A stretch of DNA of 64,000 nt from Apoda limacodes (Eukaryota > Arthropoda > Insecta > Lepidoptera > Limacodidae): assembly GCA_946406115.1 (NCBI GenBank), contig OX291544.1, positions 8,370,001 through 8,434,000 of the forward strand, in the 5' to 3' direction. The translations under genes and the position numbers were made by a program. The first letter of the stretch is position 1. Each line of letters opens with the position of its first letter. Below, piece by piece: positions 25,196 through 38,300 of the stretch. The notes beneath the pieces are model-generated. The model saw nothing but the letters and a program-made list of their open reading frames with translations. It was not told where the DNA came from and did no database searches.

Positions 25196-25552
25196 TGGCT
25201 GGAGCATGGCATTATATTACCCGACCTCTACTCTTTAATTAAATATTGTCATTCTTTGTATATTTGTCTGTCCGTCTTTCTTATAAGTCGATATTGACTT
25301 TTTAGTGTTCTGTAGCCAAATGGCAACAATGTTCTATATAGTTACGTCATAACGAATAAAAACTTTACAATGTGAAGCGAGGCTATTAGATTTCAAAGTC
25401 AAAAAAAATATGTGTCCTCTTAACTTTTAACCCGCGTGTAATTTGTAAGTACTTCTAACGAAAATGGTTTTGAACAAAATCAGTTAATTTAAAAAAAAAA
25501 ATCTGCAATAATTTTCTTTCTTAGCCGTTTTTTAAACTAACTGTATGCCTTT

Positions 25553-25970
25553 TTAGAGTTCCTAAAACCTTAAAGGGAAATTAGCGAAACCCTATTACTA
25601 AGACTTCGCTGTCCGTCCGTCCGTCCGTCTGTCACCAGGCTGTATCTCATGAGCCGTGGTAGTTAGACAATTGAAATTTTGACAGAAGATGTATTTATGT
25701 TGCCGCTATAGCAACAAATACTAAAAAATAGAATAAAACAAATATTTAAGGGGGCTCCCATACAACAAACGTGATTCTTTTGTCGATATTGATAACGGAA
25801 ACGCTTAAAATATTCACCGAATATTCACTTTAAAAATAAATAATTAAATTAATATAAAACAAATATTGTAGGGGGGCTCTCATACAACAAACGTGATTTT
25901 TTGCCGTTTTTAAAGATAATGGTACGGAAACTTTCGTGCGCGAGTCCGACTTGCACTTGGCCGATTTTTT
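25553..25970 (+). repeat. Near-complete 420-bp 'cttggccggttttt' repeat
   Basis: Runs from 'agttcctaaaaccttaaagg' through 'gacttcgctgtccgtccg', 'accaggctgtatctcatgag' and two internal 'ggctc(c/t)catacaacaaacg' repeats to the tail 'cttggccgattttttta'. It aligns over its full length with 40463-40885. No coding capacity. I infer a non-autonomous retroelement. Confidence 0.75.
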
Positions 25971-26689
25971 TACCCTCTAAAAGGTGATAGGTAAACATTT
26001 AAAAAACATGTCTTCAAACAATATAAATCAACTGTAATTTTACATATGTTTTGGTCAATAACAAGTTATCCTTAAAAGCGGTCTAAATTAAAAACGTCAA
26101 AAATATGTTTAAGGAATATGAACATTATACATGATTTTTATGTTTCCTCCTTGCTACGATTTGCGTTAATATTATTACATGTATACCTATAACAATCATT
26201 TGAAGCATTGTTTGCCTTAGCCATTTACATAGTCTGGGATTTGGTTGGCTAACAAGCTAAACAAAAATAATTCATGTACCAATTAAGGAAGGAAAATGAA
26301 TATGATGTCATTAAAGCATCCAGACAACAGAACTACGTGAGTAAGACAAATGAAATGTTTACGTTGAGTAATAATTGCTGCCTTATCTGTCTTTTTAAAT
26401 ATTTTCGGAGTCATTACAAATTGTTATGTGATTGTGACATTTACTTATCTAATTAATAGCTAAAATTACAGAAAACATTAATTTTTAATTATTTATTATA
26501 AGTTTTTTTATTTATTTTTATTGAAAAAGCTAAGCCCAGTCGGGGATGTACACGCATTTAGTTTTAGTTTTGTAGAAGGTATAAGAATTATAGCGGATAT
26601 CTTAAAAACTTCCTTAAGCGCTTTTTTGTGATATTTTTTTAAATTATAAGAACATACATACATAAATCATACCTGTTTCCCAAAGGGGT

Positions 26690-27830
26690 GTACAGAGATC
26701 AAAATCTTACACTTGCTACAATCCTGGCACACTTCTTTTCCTTCATCTACACGCATTAATGCTTTCATACACGTTCGACTGTTTACTGTGTACTCTTGAT
26801 CTCTTTATGTACTCTTGGTCACCGTGAAGTCCTACCTCTACTAACCCCTCCAATTACTTTCATCTCAGTTATTTGTTTTGTGCATCTACTTTAATTCACA
26901 CTCTATATATGCCCAAGCCACCTTAACATACCTTTCTCAATCTTTTTCACCACACGTTCTTTCCCGTTGATGTACCCGTATCACACTATGTCTTATTATG
27001 TCAAGCCACATATACGTCTCCATTCTCTCATTTTCACAGCATAAATTAAACTTCCATGCTTCGACCATGGAACCAACATCCTTTCCCCCCTGATTTCCTG
27101 CATTCATTCTTCTTTTAATATCATTCTCCGTTACTACTCTGCTGGCGATACAAAATGATTTGGTCATCGATATAGAGGAGACACTTGATTTGTAACTCAC
27201 GTATTCTTAAACCACATTATTTCTCTTTCAAATCGCTGAGACAATGGACCATGAACAGATTGAACAACCAGGTGACGCTACACATTCCTGTTTAACTTTT
27301 TCCATGTTGAACCAATCTGCGTGTGCCCTTATCCTATCATTCCTCACACAAGCACTAGAATCCCGATAGACATTTCAGTGCTCGGGATCAAATTGTCGAT
27401 AGTCCTATCGTCCCCATACTCGGACAAGGCCAAACTCAACTCATTCTTCAGTTCACCAATCTTTCATGGGTTGTCCGGATCCACGAAAGCAACTGTTTCT
27501 TTTGCAAGCTAGCTGTGAACCCTTATACAGCAGTATGGTTATGGATTTGCAGCAGTTTTTCAGCACATTACCACTCCTCCAGCATAGGTTGAAGAATTCC
27601 TCTACTCCCTGTCCTGCTTTCATATCTCACCGTTAATCCTATCATGTCTAGCTGCCTTTTCGTATTTCATATCTTTTATATGCTTATTTCACTCCTATCC
27701 ATGTCTTCATTTGTATCTATTGAAGGTAAATGTGCCTCGTCTTTTTCAAACAAACATTTAAAATAAGTCCACTTTCCATACTTTCAGCAAACATTCTTAT
27801 CCCTCTAAAATAATGCCATCCAGTCTGGCC
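26690..27830 (-). pseudogene. Decayed LINE reverse transcriptase, antisense
   Basis: On the minus strand, around 27310-27240, the frame reads 'WFNMEKVKQECVASPG', a worn version of the conserved reverse transcriptase motif before the catalytic Asp pair. Around 27130-27060 it reads 'DIKRRMNAGNQ', a motif of the C-terminal half of RTE/Ingi-type LINE polymerases. Stops and frame changes are frequent. The clade is uncertain. Confidence 0.55.
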
Positions 27831-30019
27831 ATCTGGCCAACTTATTAGGAATTAAGTTCAGCTTTGAAGTGCCGGTTTTTTTTCAGGCTTTCTATAGACT
27901 TACAGAAAACTTTTTCTATTTCCTACAAGTTATGAGATCTTCTGCCAAACTCATCTTTCCGGTCCTCTTTCTTGTTAACAACTTCTTTTACTATCCCGTT
28001 TAGTACCTTATACCTATTCGTTTCTACATGGTTTCTTAGCTTTGAAGTCGAATGTCACCTTCCAAAACCTTCCAGTAAAGATAGGGCGGCAGGTATGTAT
28101 AGGTGTAAATTGTTTATGGGAATCAGACATCAAGGCGAAGAGGTCACGCAAATATAGCCACCTTAATCAAGATAGGTACTCTGCATCGGAAGCAGTGTTG
28201 CGAAATTGGTCGAATTGGTTCAAAATGTATACCTACCTGGGGTAGAAATACTTATACTTACTTTAGATAGATAATTACTTTAGATATTCGTTTGTTTAAG
28301 TGTATAAATAAATACATACATGATCTTCCCAATAACTGGCTAAATTTGAAAAAAAAATAGTTTGATAATGCTTTCGAGCACGAATTTAATTATACGATAT
28401 TAGCAAAAACCGAGACGAAAAACGAAATATAATTGAGGCGTAAACGTTATACCTATATACCTAGATACCTACAACACTCAGGTAGGTAATAAAGGTAGGA
28501 AACCTTTTATCTTCCTAATTTTGTTTTCTTGGAAACATATACAATATAGTCTCTGTATTAGGTAGTTCTTTAATTGAAAAAAAAACGACTCATTCTTAAC
28601 TTAAAAATCCCGCTAAATTGAGGGTCAAGTCCGGATTTTCTGATTCTAGATATGGCAACCCTATACCATGCAATACACGTGCAATAATGAACAAAAAGTG
28701 TGGAAAATAATATTTATCGCAAAAGTAAATCATAATAATCACACGTACGTTATGAAAAATTATAACGTACTCACCCTGCTATCTAGCGAATTCCTAAATA
28801 TTGGGGATAAACAAAGACCACGATTTATTTCTAATTTTGTTAAAAGACGGCAACGAGAAACGCACACCGCCGACGCCATCTTTAAGCACACTACTACATA
28901 TATACACAAATCTATAAGCACGATACGATTGCGCACACATACACAAGGAAGTATTTTTTTATATCAATACAAAAACAAACTGTGCAAAATGTAGTGTGTT
29001 ACAACTCTAAGAGTTAATTTTGGTTATTATACAATTATTAATTGTGCTTTTCAGGTTTAAACACTCAACTATTATTCATTATTCTCTTCTTTTCTTACCA
29101 TTTACAACCTCACGATTACCGGCATTTTAAATATCGCGCGAGTTTCGTTCGTCATGTTGTCACCTTGCAACTCTATTATTCACTTTCGGTTCTTTCTTTC
29201 ATTCTATCAATCACTTCAGTGTTGCCAAATTAATAGAATCTTCAAATTTATCGTATTTTTTACAGAAGTAGCTAAATTCACAGTTCATAGCAATGAAAGT
29301 TTTCAATTTTGTATACTCCACGAATGCGTAATCTATGAGCTTCGTGCTGGTGGTCATGTATATTTGTCCACCAAATTATCAATTGCTTTTCTAACGTGCG
29401 ATGCAATATAAAACCTATAAATATGTTTCGGGTTTTCGTCTTGCAGGCCCCTTTCATTTTGACCTTTTATTTTACAAAATTTGAAAAAATGCTATATGCA
29501 CAAGAAACAAAGTGTAAGTCACTTTTCTCTGAATATACTATCGTAACATACTGAACTTGTCATCGTTTTGTATTATTCATATTATCTAGAAAAGGCCCTT
29601 GTTTTTAAAATTAACGATAAACATTATAAACGTTTAAAAAATATTTAACTACAATAACAGCAATAAATTGTTTTTTAAACTGTCTTTTGACACTGTTTTT
29701 TTATTACTTGATTATGGTCTGTAGGTTGATTAAATCATGGCTCAGTATCAGCACTTTCGTACAACAAATACTTTATTAACTTGACAAAAAAGATGTTTTC
29801 ATACGTTGTCATCTTATTCATCCCGACAACTACATAACACTATGCCAAAAATCAGGTAACCCTGTTGCTTCGTTGCTATAAAAGAAATAATGCTTCGCGG
29901 GAAAAAAAAACCATTTCAGTTGATGTCGATTATTATATAAAGTGACATTTTATAAATTAGTCAGAAGTGTAAGGACAGGACAGGTATAAGTTAATAAATG
30001 AAAAATATTTTGTCTATAC
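27831..30019. other. Intergenic DNA, no gene seen
   Basis: Several short frames occur here (for example 28668-28994) but their composition is AT-driven and none resembles a known family. Confidence 0.4.
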
Positions 30020-30340
30020 TTGTATACTACTATTACAAAGAGGAAAGATTTGATTGTTTGTTTGTATTGAATAGGCTCCGAAAGTACTGGACCGATTTGA
30101 AAGATTCTTTTACCATTAGAAGCCGACATAATCCCTGATGAACATAGGCTACTTTTTACCACCGGAAAATGCTTCATTCATACGGGAAAACAGGTAATAG
30201 GACAACGGGTAGTAAAAATTATCTTTCCGTACTTATCTTTGTTACATTACTTCTAAGCGGCTGAACCGATTGGGTTGAAATTTTATATGGGTATTTCGAT
30301 GGTTTCCTGGATGATTTAAAAAGACAATTAGTTGAAATTT
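30020..30340 (+). repeat. Interspersed repeat, 'aggaaagatttg' family
   Basis: Carries 'ctattacaaagaggaaagat', 'ggaccgatttgaaagattct', 'accattagaa' and 'cataggctac'. A related diverged copy is at 52235-52420 ('tattataaagagaaaaattt', 'cgatttcaaaaattctta', 'ataggctata'). This is a common lepidopteran-type repeat; no coding capacity. Confidence 0.65.
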
Positions 30341-30838
30341 CATTTTTGCCGCTTTTTTCGGGGTTGCTACTCTGTGGTGTGTGTGTACCTGAACTTATTG
30401 CGCAGTTTCCTAAAGAATGTACATTCAGATTGATTGTAAGTCTTCTTTATCTATCATTTATACTTGAACTGTGTTTTTAACGCAACCCTTTTTTACCATA
30501 TGGTAATTACCACCGTCACCAAATCTACGATACAGACTTATTGCTTTTGTAGCTTTAAAAAAGAACTGACATAGACATTGCGAAATTTGTATAAAATATT
30601 GTACTGTTGCGTGAGAGTTCTGAAATGTCAAAATTAAGTATTTTTAATATATTATAACATAAGAGCTAGCTTAGTGTACTTAGTGTAGGGTTCTGTAGCC
30701 GTTACGGTATGTACTTGCACAATTACCAACACCATCATGGGTACAATCGTTATTTTGAACACAATATATCTCGCAAAGTATTCTTTAGGAATGGCATATT
30801 ATGTCCTACAGTAAACTGTTGCAGTTTTTTGGAGCGTG

Positions 30839-31740
30839 TTGTCGAAAATTGAATTGCGTACGGTTATTAAGTATCTGAGCTTGAAAAATTTCAGTACGGA
30901 GCAAGCTAATCAAGTTTTAAAGGATACTTAAGGTGCAAATAGTCCGCCGTATTCTTCACATTGGTGTGCCGACATTAAACTTGGAAAAACATCTACAAAA
31001 TATGACCTTCGCTTGAGTCGCCCAACAATTGTAGTGATCGAAGAATTGTTAAAAAGGTTGAAAAAAATTGTTTTAGCAGATCGTAATGTACGTTTTATAG
31101 CCAAAGAAACAAAGATTTAACTATTAGTGTGCATAGCATTTTACTTGAACTCTAAGGCATGAAGATAGTTACCGCGAGCTGGGTTCCTAGAATGTTTACC
31201 GATGCACAAAAACTAATCAGGTAAAAATTTCTCGAACTTCTTTGAAACTGTTACAACAAGATTCTGACCATTCAATTCTCGATTTATAACCATGGATGAC
31301 ACGTGGCTATACCATTATGATCCAGAAACAAAATCACAGTGTATTACCTGAAAGAGACCATCATCTCCAACCCCTAAGAAATTTAAGGTGAGTCTTTCGG
31401 CCGGAAAGATCATGAGCTCTCTTTGAATGTAGAACAATTAAAAAACTTCGTAACGTGTGTTTTATTCTATCAAGATAATACCCCGGCTCACAGGTCGAGA
31501 TCCTTGTGCATTCTCCATATTCACCCAACCTTGCCCCCAGTGATTTCTATCTATTTCTAAGGTTGAATGGACAGATTCAAAGACGATGAAGCCGTAGTCG
31601 CTGCAGTACAGGAATATTTAGGTGTGCAGGATAAAGAGTTTTTTGAAGAAAGAATCTTAAGTTAAAAAAAAAAGATATTCCAAGTATGCTAAAAGACGAC
31701 TATATGGACTTTTTGTTGAACGCCCTATGTGTAGACTACG
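30839..31740 (+). pseudogene. Mariner transposase pseudogene
   Basis: Translation in shifting frames gives the N-terminal 'ELRTVIKYLSLKNFSTEQA', then the three catalytic Asp blocks of the mariner D,D34D family: 'MDDTWLYHYDPE', 'YQDNTPAH' and 'YSPNLAPSDFYLF'. Multiple stops and frameshifts make it dead. It ends about 450 bp upstream of the PLAA start codon. Confidence 0.85.
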
Positions 31741-32188
31741 AGTTTTTACGAAAATGCTTATAAGGCGATGTCTTGACTGACACTTCCCGAACCAATAATG
31801 GAGATCAAGTTAGAGTCAAATATTTTTTAAAACAGGAGAAAAAATTGTCGACTGATTAGCTCAAAATTTTCTATTGTTGATATACTAACTTCAACGTTTT
31901 AATTATGGTATATAGTGTAAATTCCTATTATGTTCAAAAAATATTTTTCTGAAACATACATACTTACATGGTATGGAGGTACATACAAATTTTTAAATTC
32001 ATATCATGAAAATTATTTTGAAAACCGAACCTTAGTCGTCAGTTTCGTGCCTTTTTGATCAGCATCTCGTACTTTTTAGGCAATCCAGGCGGGCAGCACT
32101 GCTTGCAACACTGCATTTAGCCAAAAAAAAAAGACCCAATAGGTTATAATTTGTACCGAACAAAACATTAAAGATTTACTAGTAAATA

Positions 32189-32325
32189 ATGGCCATACCC
32201 GATTATAAACTGAGCGCTGTATTATGTGGCCACTCATTGGATGTGAGATGCGTAGCCAGCACTAAGGAGTTTTGTATTTTATCAGCTTCACGAGATCATA
32301 CTGCTAAGTTGTGGCAACCGGAAGG
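32189..32325 (+). CDS. PLAA: PLAA exon 1
   Basis: Residues 1-45 plus two bases; ATG then WD blade 1 ending 'ASRDHTAKLWQP'. Donor gtttgt. Confidence 0.9.
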
Positions 32326-35300
32326 GTTTGTTTCCTTTATTCTAACCTCTTTTGTGATGATTTAGCAAATTATTTTTACTTATCACTCTATTCCCTACAA
32401 ATAATTATTAACTTTCATATTTAGGGTAAAGGAGTACGTAAATGTAGTGACATATAAAGGTCATAAAAACTTTGTATCGTGCATTTGTTGGTTGCCTCCT
32501 TGCGAGTCGTTTCACGAAGGTCTCGTAGTGACTGGCAGTAACGATAACACTATACTGGGCTACAACCTTCAAGATGGCACAGTACTATTAACCTTGGAAG
32601 GGCATGAGAATGCAGTATGCAGTGTAAGACCTGGACGTGACTCTGGATTACTTCTAAGGTACGTTAAAATGCCTAACATTCTCAGTATAGTATCTAAACA
32701 ATTGTACCGGGTCCAGATAATCACAAGAACTACACTACTACAGAATCAAGGAAACTGCATATTAAATTGGTTAAATTGCATATTTAAATTATTTTTTTAT
32801 TGCATTTGTCACATTATTTTAAATTAATAATGAATTTTTAATTTTGAAGGAACAACCAATTTTTTTTTAAGGTTGAAGTAACTTTATAAATACATATCAC
32901 ATAATTGATTTATCTACTTTTTTGTTTTGTAATTTGTAAAAAAAGAAGCTAAAGGACACCAAGGGCAAACTAAATAGGGCAGGAAAAACACTGGTCATCT
33001 CTGCCCCAGTCCTATGGCCGTCTCATATATGTAGGTATCCTATTTGTTTTCCATACAAATAGTGTCAAATAGTATTTTAAGTTAACAAAAACATTTCGGT
33101 GAAGAAAAACATTGTGAGGAAACCTGCATACATCAAAGAAAAAAAACTTATGTGAAGTCCACAATTCGCTCTGGGCCCGTGGAGTATGGCCAAAATTGCC
33201 ATGTCCCAGCAGTGGGGACACAAACAAAAAAAAACTTTTCTCAGGAATTTAAAAAGGCACAAATATTAAATCCATTATATATATATTACAAAATTTAATT
33301 ATGTTTGATTAGTAAATGTCTAAAATAGGGTCAAAATGCAGCCTCGCCAGGAGACTATCCCCTTAACTGGGGTCAAGGTCATTTTTAAACTACCTAGATA
33401 GCCTATCTAGACATTATTTATTTCTTTTATTTAACTATAAGAGAGCTAGATGATTATATTTTAAGCATGGATATTTATACAAACCATAAACATATCTTTT
33501 TGCTATTCAAATTTGATATACCTATGAAATTTCGTTTAAAGCTTTCTTAACAATGGTATAGCTAAAAAATATAAATAAATATAAATAATTCACACATGTA
33601 CTTTTTTTTTTTATAATATTAAAGCAGAAATAAAATATTGTAAATATTAATTTTAAGGAACCAAGTCGTACCAACTATAGTAAGTAAGCCCAAGTCATAA
33701 AATTACATAGTTTTTTACTCTAGATGTTTGATTAACTTGTTACAAATTAAAAAACCTACTTGTATCAATGACAGTAACAGTGGCGGCAGCTGCAGCAGTG
33801 TTACTAATATGGTAAAGTGAAAGAGAAGACCAAACTACTACTGTTGAAGTAGTTAGCTAGTTAACTTATTTGTTATCAGAAAATGAGATATAAAATGGAC
33901 AAATTACCTGTAACTTTTTTTATGTGGCATACTAAAATATATCCTCTGGATTATTCTCCTATTCTTTTCTTTCTTTAGTTCTAGTTGGGACAGTACAGCT
34001 AAAGTTTGGAATATCAATTCTTATCGGTCAACAACTCCTATCACTTTCAAAGGACATGAAGCAGCAGTGTGGGCAATTGTAGAACTAGGCAATGCCACAT
34101 ATGTGACAGCCTCAGCAGATAAAACCTTAAAGCTGTGGAAGAAAGATGGTGGACTAATAAGTACTCTTACAGGTGAACAAAGTTTTTTAAATGTTTATAG
34201 TATGTATATTGTGACTCAAACTCAAACAATGGTTATTGAAGTAAATGTTCAAACAGCACTTTTAAATCGTCTGTTTGATAATTAATCTAAGAAATTTTTT
34301 CCAATGGTTCGGAATGATGATATAGCAAGAAACTCAGTAGTAAGGCCATTTTATGCCTTAAACTTGTCGCTTAAATAATTGTTGTCAACGATGCCAATCT
34401 CACTTGCTGTATTGAGCCATTAAGTCTGAGGAAAGATTTTGCGGCCCTGTGTGTGTTCTACCAATTGTACAATGGGATGTGTTCTGAGGAATTGTTTGCA
34501 ATGAAACCCCTACTGATTTGATTTTTGAAGGGCCGGCAACGCTCAAGTGATACCCCTGGTGTTGCAAGCGTCCATAGGCTACAGTAACTGCATACTACCA
34601 GGTGGACCATAAGCTGGTATTAAATTAAATTACTTCTTTAAGATAACTTCTTGATGTTCTATTTTCTAGGACACACTGACTGTGTTCGTGGGTTATCTGT
34701 AGCAAGTTCTGACACCTTCTTAAGTTGTTCCAATGATGCTTCCATAAAGCTGTGGACCAATAGTGGGCAATGCCTTAACACATACTATGGACATGCCAAC
34801 TATATTTACAGGTTAGTGATAAATAGTAGTACCATAAAGGGTTAATTATATGTTATTGTAAAATAAAGCATAGTTTATTGTAAATTCAAACGGATTACTA
34901 GCAAGTGTGTTAATTCTCAGTCATATGTAGCAATATATAGCTGCTATTTTCTGCTTGCGATTATTAGCAGCTATAAATCGCTGATATCCTGTGACCGTCT
35001 ATGCCTTCTGTCGACTACATGCAGTTAAAAATATCACTTAATTGGAGCCCTGCAGTCGAAATGCCATCCACTAAAAAATTTAACATGGTTGGTAAAAAAT
35101 GGTTTTGTGGGTAAGTTCTCTAAATGAAAGGTTGGGCTGCATGATGAGGGTTGAAATTCAATTCTAAAGTCAATACTCCTGTCATTGTTATCAAATACCA
35201 AATTATCACCAACTGATGAACTAAATGTTCTTACCCAAAGCATAAAGTAAGTAGGTACAGAAATATCAACCACCTTCTTATGAGTATTCGTCGCATACTC

Positions 35301-38300
35301 GCGAGCTCAAGGAATTTTATGGGGAACCAGAAGGCCAGTAAATTGCAATCGACGCCTCTTAAGTCTAGGCGAGAATTGCTTGATTTTCATCCTTCGTCAC
35401 CTAAAACTGACAAAGCGACGGTGACCCAGACTAAGTACATAAAATCGAGTACCTACATCATGAGCGGTCCTGCCCTTTTGTGCCTAGTTTATTTGAGTCA
35501 AACACTATATTTTTGCAGTATAAGCATGAATCCGGCTATACAAAATGGATTCGCGACCTGCGGTGAAGATGGGAGCGTGAAACTGTGGGCGGGAGGTGAT
35601 TGTGTTAGAGAAATAAGATTGCCAGTTCAGTCGGTATGGAGTGTCACTTGTCTGGACAATGGTGACATAGTTACAGGTAACTTTGTTCTATCGTTTGCTT
35701 ATTTGTATGAAACATGGTTGCTTGGTTAATCTAGAAAATAAAAGATAATTCTAATTGTAAAACACATTTTACAATCTCATTTCTATCCGATGTAAGTAAA
35801 TATTAACGGTTTGAATTCTAATAGGGGGTAACTAGTAACTGGGTACACACCCACAGCATAATATGGGGTACAACTTCTTTTTACTTACCACTTAAGTCCT
35901 GCCTGACAGGTGGAAGCCCGTATAGTGTAATTTGGATAAGGGTCACTTTATATCCCATACGTAGTAAATCACCAGCTTTAAAGTGACTAGTAAAAAACGT
36001 AATTAGAACCGTGTTTGTTTCAACGAATGTGACACTTTCGGATGCAATGACATAGTTGTTGATTAGAATAAAGGATTTGTGCTTAAACACTTTTTTGCTC
36101 TATACCTTGTCCTTATGTCTCATAAGTAGGAAATGGACCCAATATATCATATTAATGATTAACCTGCCCTTTATTTTCAATGCTATCACATTGGTTATTG
36201 CAAAGTCACAGCATAAAAATGTATAATTTGTGTTGATTTTATAACATATCAAATGTTTTTTTTTAATTTAAGGTTCCAATGATGGTATAGTAAGAGTGTT
36301 TACAAAAGACCCAGCACGGTTTGCAGATGAAGCCGTAATCAAGGTATATGAAGAGGAGGTAGAAAAAATTCAGGCAGCTTCCCAACAAGAGATTGGTGGA
36401 TTCAAACTATCTGAGTAAGTAATACAGAAAAATATACTCAATGTCACATTAAAAAAACTATATCTCTACCACGATAGATACCGTCTTTAACAGCCTCTTG
36501 CGGCCCTACTGTTGGAGCACGCACGGCGCACCCTTACCGAGGGCGATGAAGATGGCCCAGTGCAGACTGTGGACTTCACATACGTATTTTTTTTTATGAC
36601 GCATGTAGGTGTCCTTCACCGAGAAGCTAGTGGTGTGAGTAATCAATATAGTTCCGAAATTTAAAAGAAGAGTCATTGGTACACGCCAGACTCGAACCTC
36701 CTCCACTCAGGAAGCGAGGTGAAATCGAAACCCCTAGGCCACTACCATCCTACCTACCTTTAGATAACTGTCAGATCGTTTTTAACCAATGTATCTGCAA
36801 AGATTTAAGTAGCAAATTAGAGCTAGGTTGGTCATTCTGTGGCGTAGCTTATTGTCCTGTGGTAAAGTGTTCGCTATGATCGAAAAAATAAGATACCTGA
36901 TTATCTACCCCTGGAGTTGTGTGCAACACACATTTTTTTGCAAAAAGGCGTATTTTGATCCCTTGTAGGAGTAGTTTTTTATTATTTTAGCAAAAGCTGC
37001 AATTTGGCAGGTAGATTCCAGATAAAAGGATTTTACGATAGGGACGGATAAAGGGAACCAAAAGGTGCTAGGTAGCGTAAACTCTCTATCTCAAAAACTA
37101 TTGAACCGAGTTTGATGAAACTTACACTGTTTCCTAAGTTAGACTATAGCCAGTCCAACTAAAAAATAATCTTTTCGCAGTCCGACTTAAAGTTATTGAG
37201 ATATACGCAAACAAACATACATATATACATTTATGAAATTTGGCACACATGTTTAGAAGCTGGTATAGCTAACATATACAAAGACAATATAATAATATAA
37301 TTCTGACAATATTTTATACATACAGGTCGAATTGATAACCTCCTTTTTTTTCGAAGTCGGTTAAAAATAATGTTTCGTTTTCGTACATAATAACAGATGG
37401 ACCTCTTTCGCAGCACAGAAAAGCCTACTAAGATTTATTATTTATTGTTTTTACAGATTACCGGGTCCCGAAGTTTTGTTAGAGCCAGGTAAAACTGATG
37501 GGCAAACGAAGCTAGTTCGTCGAGGAACGAATGTAAAGTGTTACAGTTGGAGTGCCGCAGCTAGCACCTGGAATGAGATTGGTGATGTTATGGGAGCTAA
37601 CCCTGCCAGCGAAGGGAAGACTATGTATCAAGGAAAAGTATGTATAAATTATATTAGGGTTACCAGTAGTTAACAGTACTAACGTAATACGTTTAATATG
37701 CCTAAATGCCTACAGAAATATACTGAAATTCATAAAGTCATTCAGTGCAAGCCAACACAAAGTATTTTTTCTATGTATTATTATTTATTTGTCCCCTACG
37801 CCTATTAGAGAACTGGCATATTACACTAAACCTTTCGGCATGATGATATCACGCAGCAGACGCGCCAGCGCTGCTATGGTTGCGACTCTACGCCAACTGA
37901 CGACTACAGTGGCGCGCGGACTTAGCGCGATTGCTTCAAAAACACATCTCATCACGGCAAGTCTGTGCTATTTATTAAATTTGGGTGCCACCGACCGGCA
38001 GTAAGGTTACGCGTAAGGAGGTACGCATTTATACCTAAACTTTACAGTGCTCCACGTCTAGTTTTACTACATTGTGTCAAACTATATATATATACTAGCG
38101 GACCCCGGCGAACGTTGTTCAGCTGCCGTCCTTCTGTAACCCAGCGAAAGTTGGTTTTTACCTAAAGTGCCAGAATCCGGCTGGCACTTAACAAATCGCG
38201 GTAAAACCTATCCTATCTTTTGGGTTGGATCAAATAACAGATAGTTACGAAGTTTGATCAAAATCGGTTCAGTAGTTTAGGAGTCCATCGCGGACAAACA

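Noticed and set aside
35034..35470. Protein-like minus-strand frame in PLAA intron 4
   Set aside because: About 80 codons with mixed composition, but several other frames are equally open and I recognise nothing; left unannotated rather than called a gene.
35280..35729. 149-codon plus-strand frame with an ATG
   Set aside because: Only 35519-35676 is real coding sequence (PLAA exon 5); the rest is intron that happens to be open.
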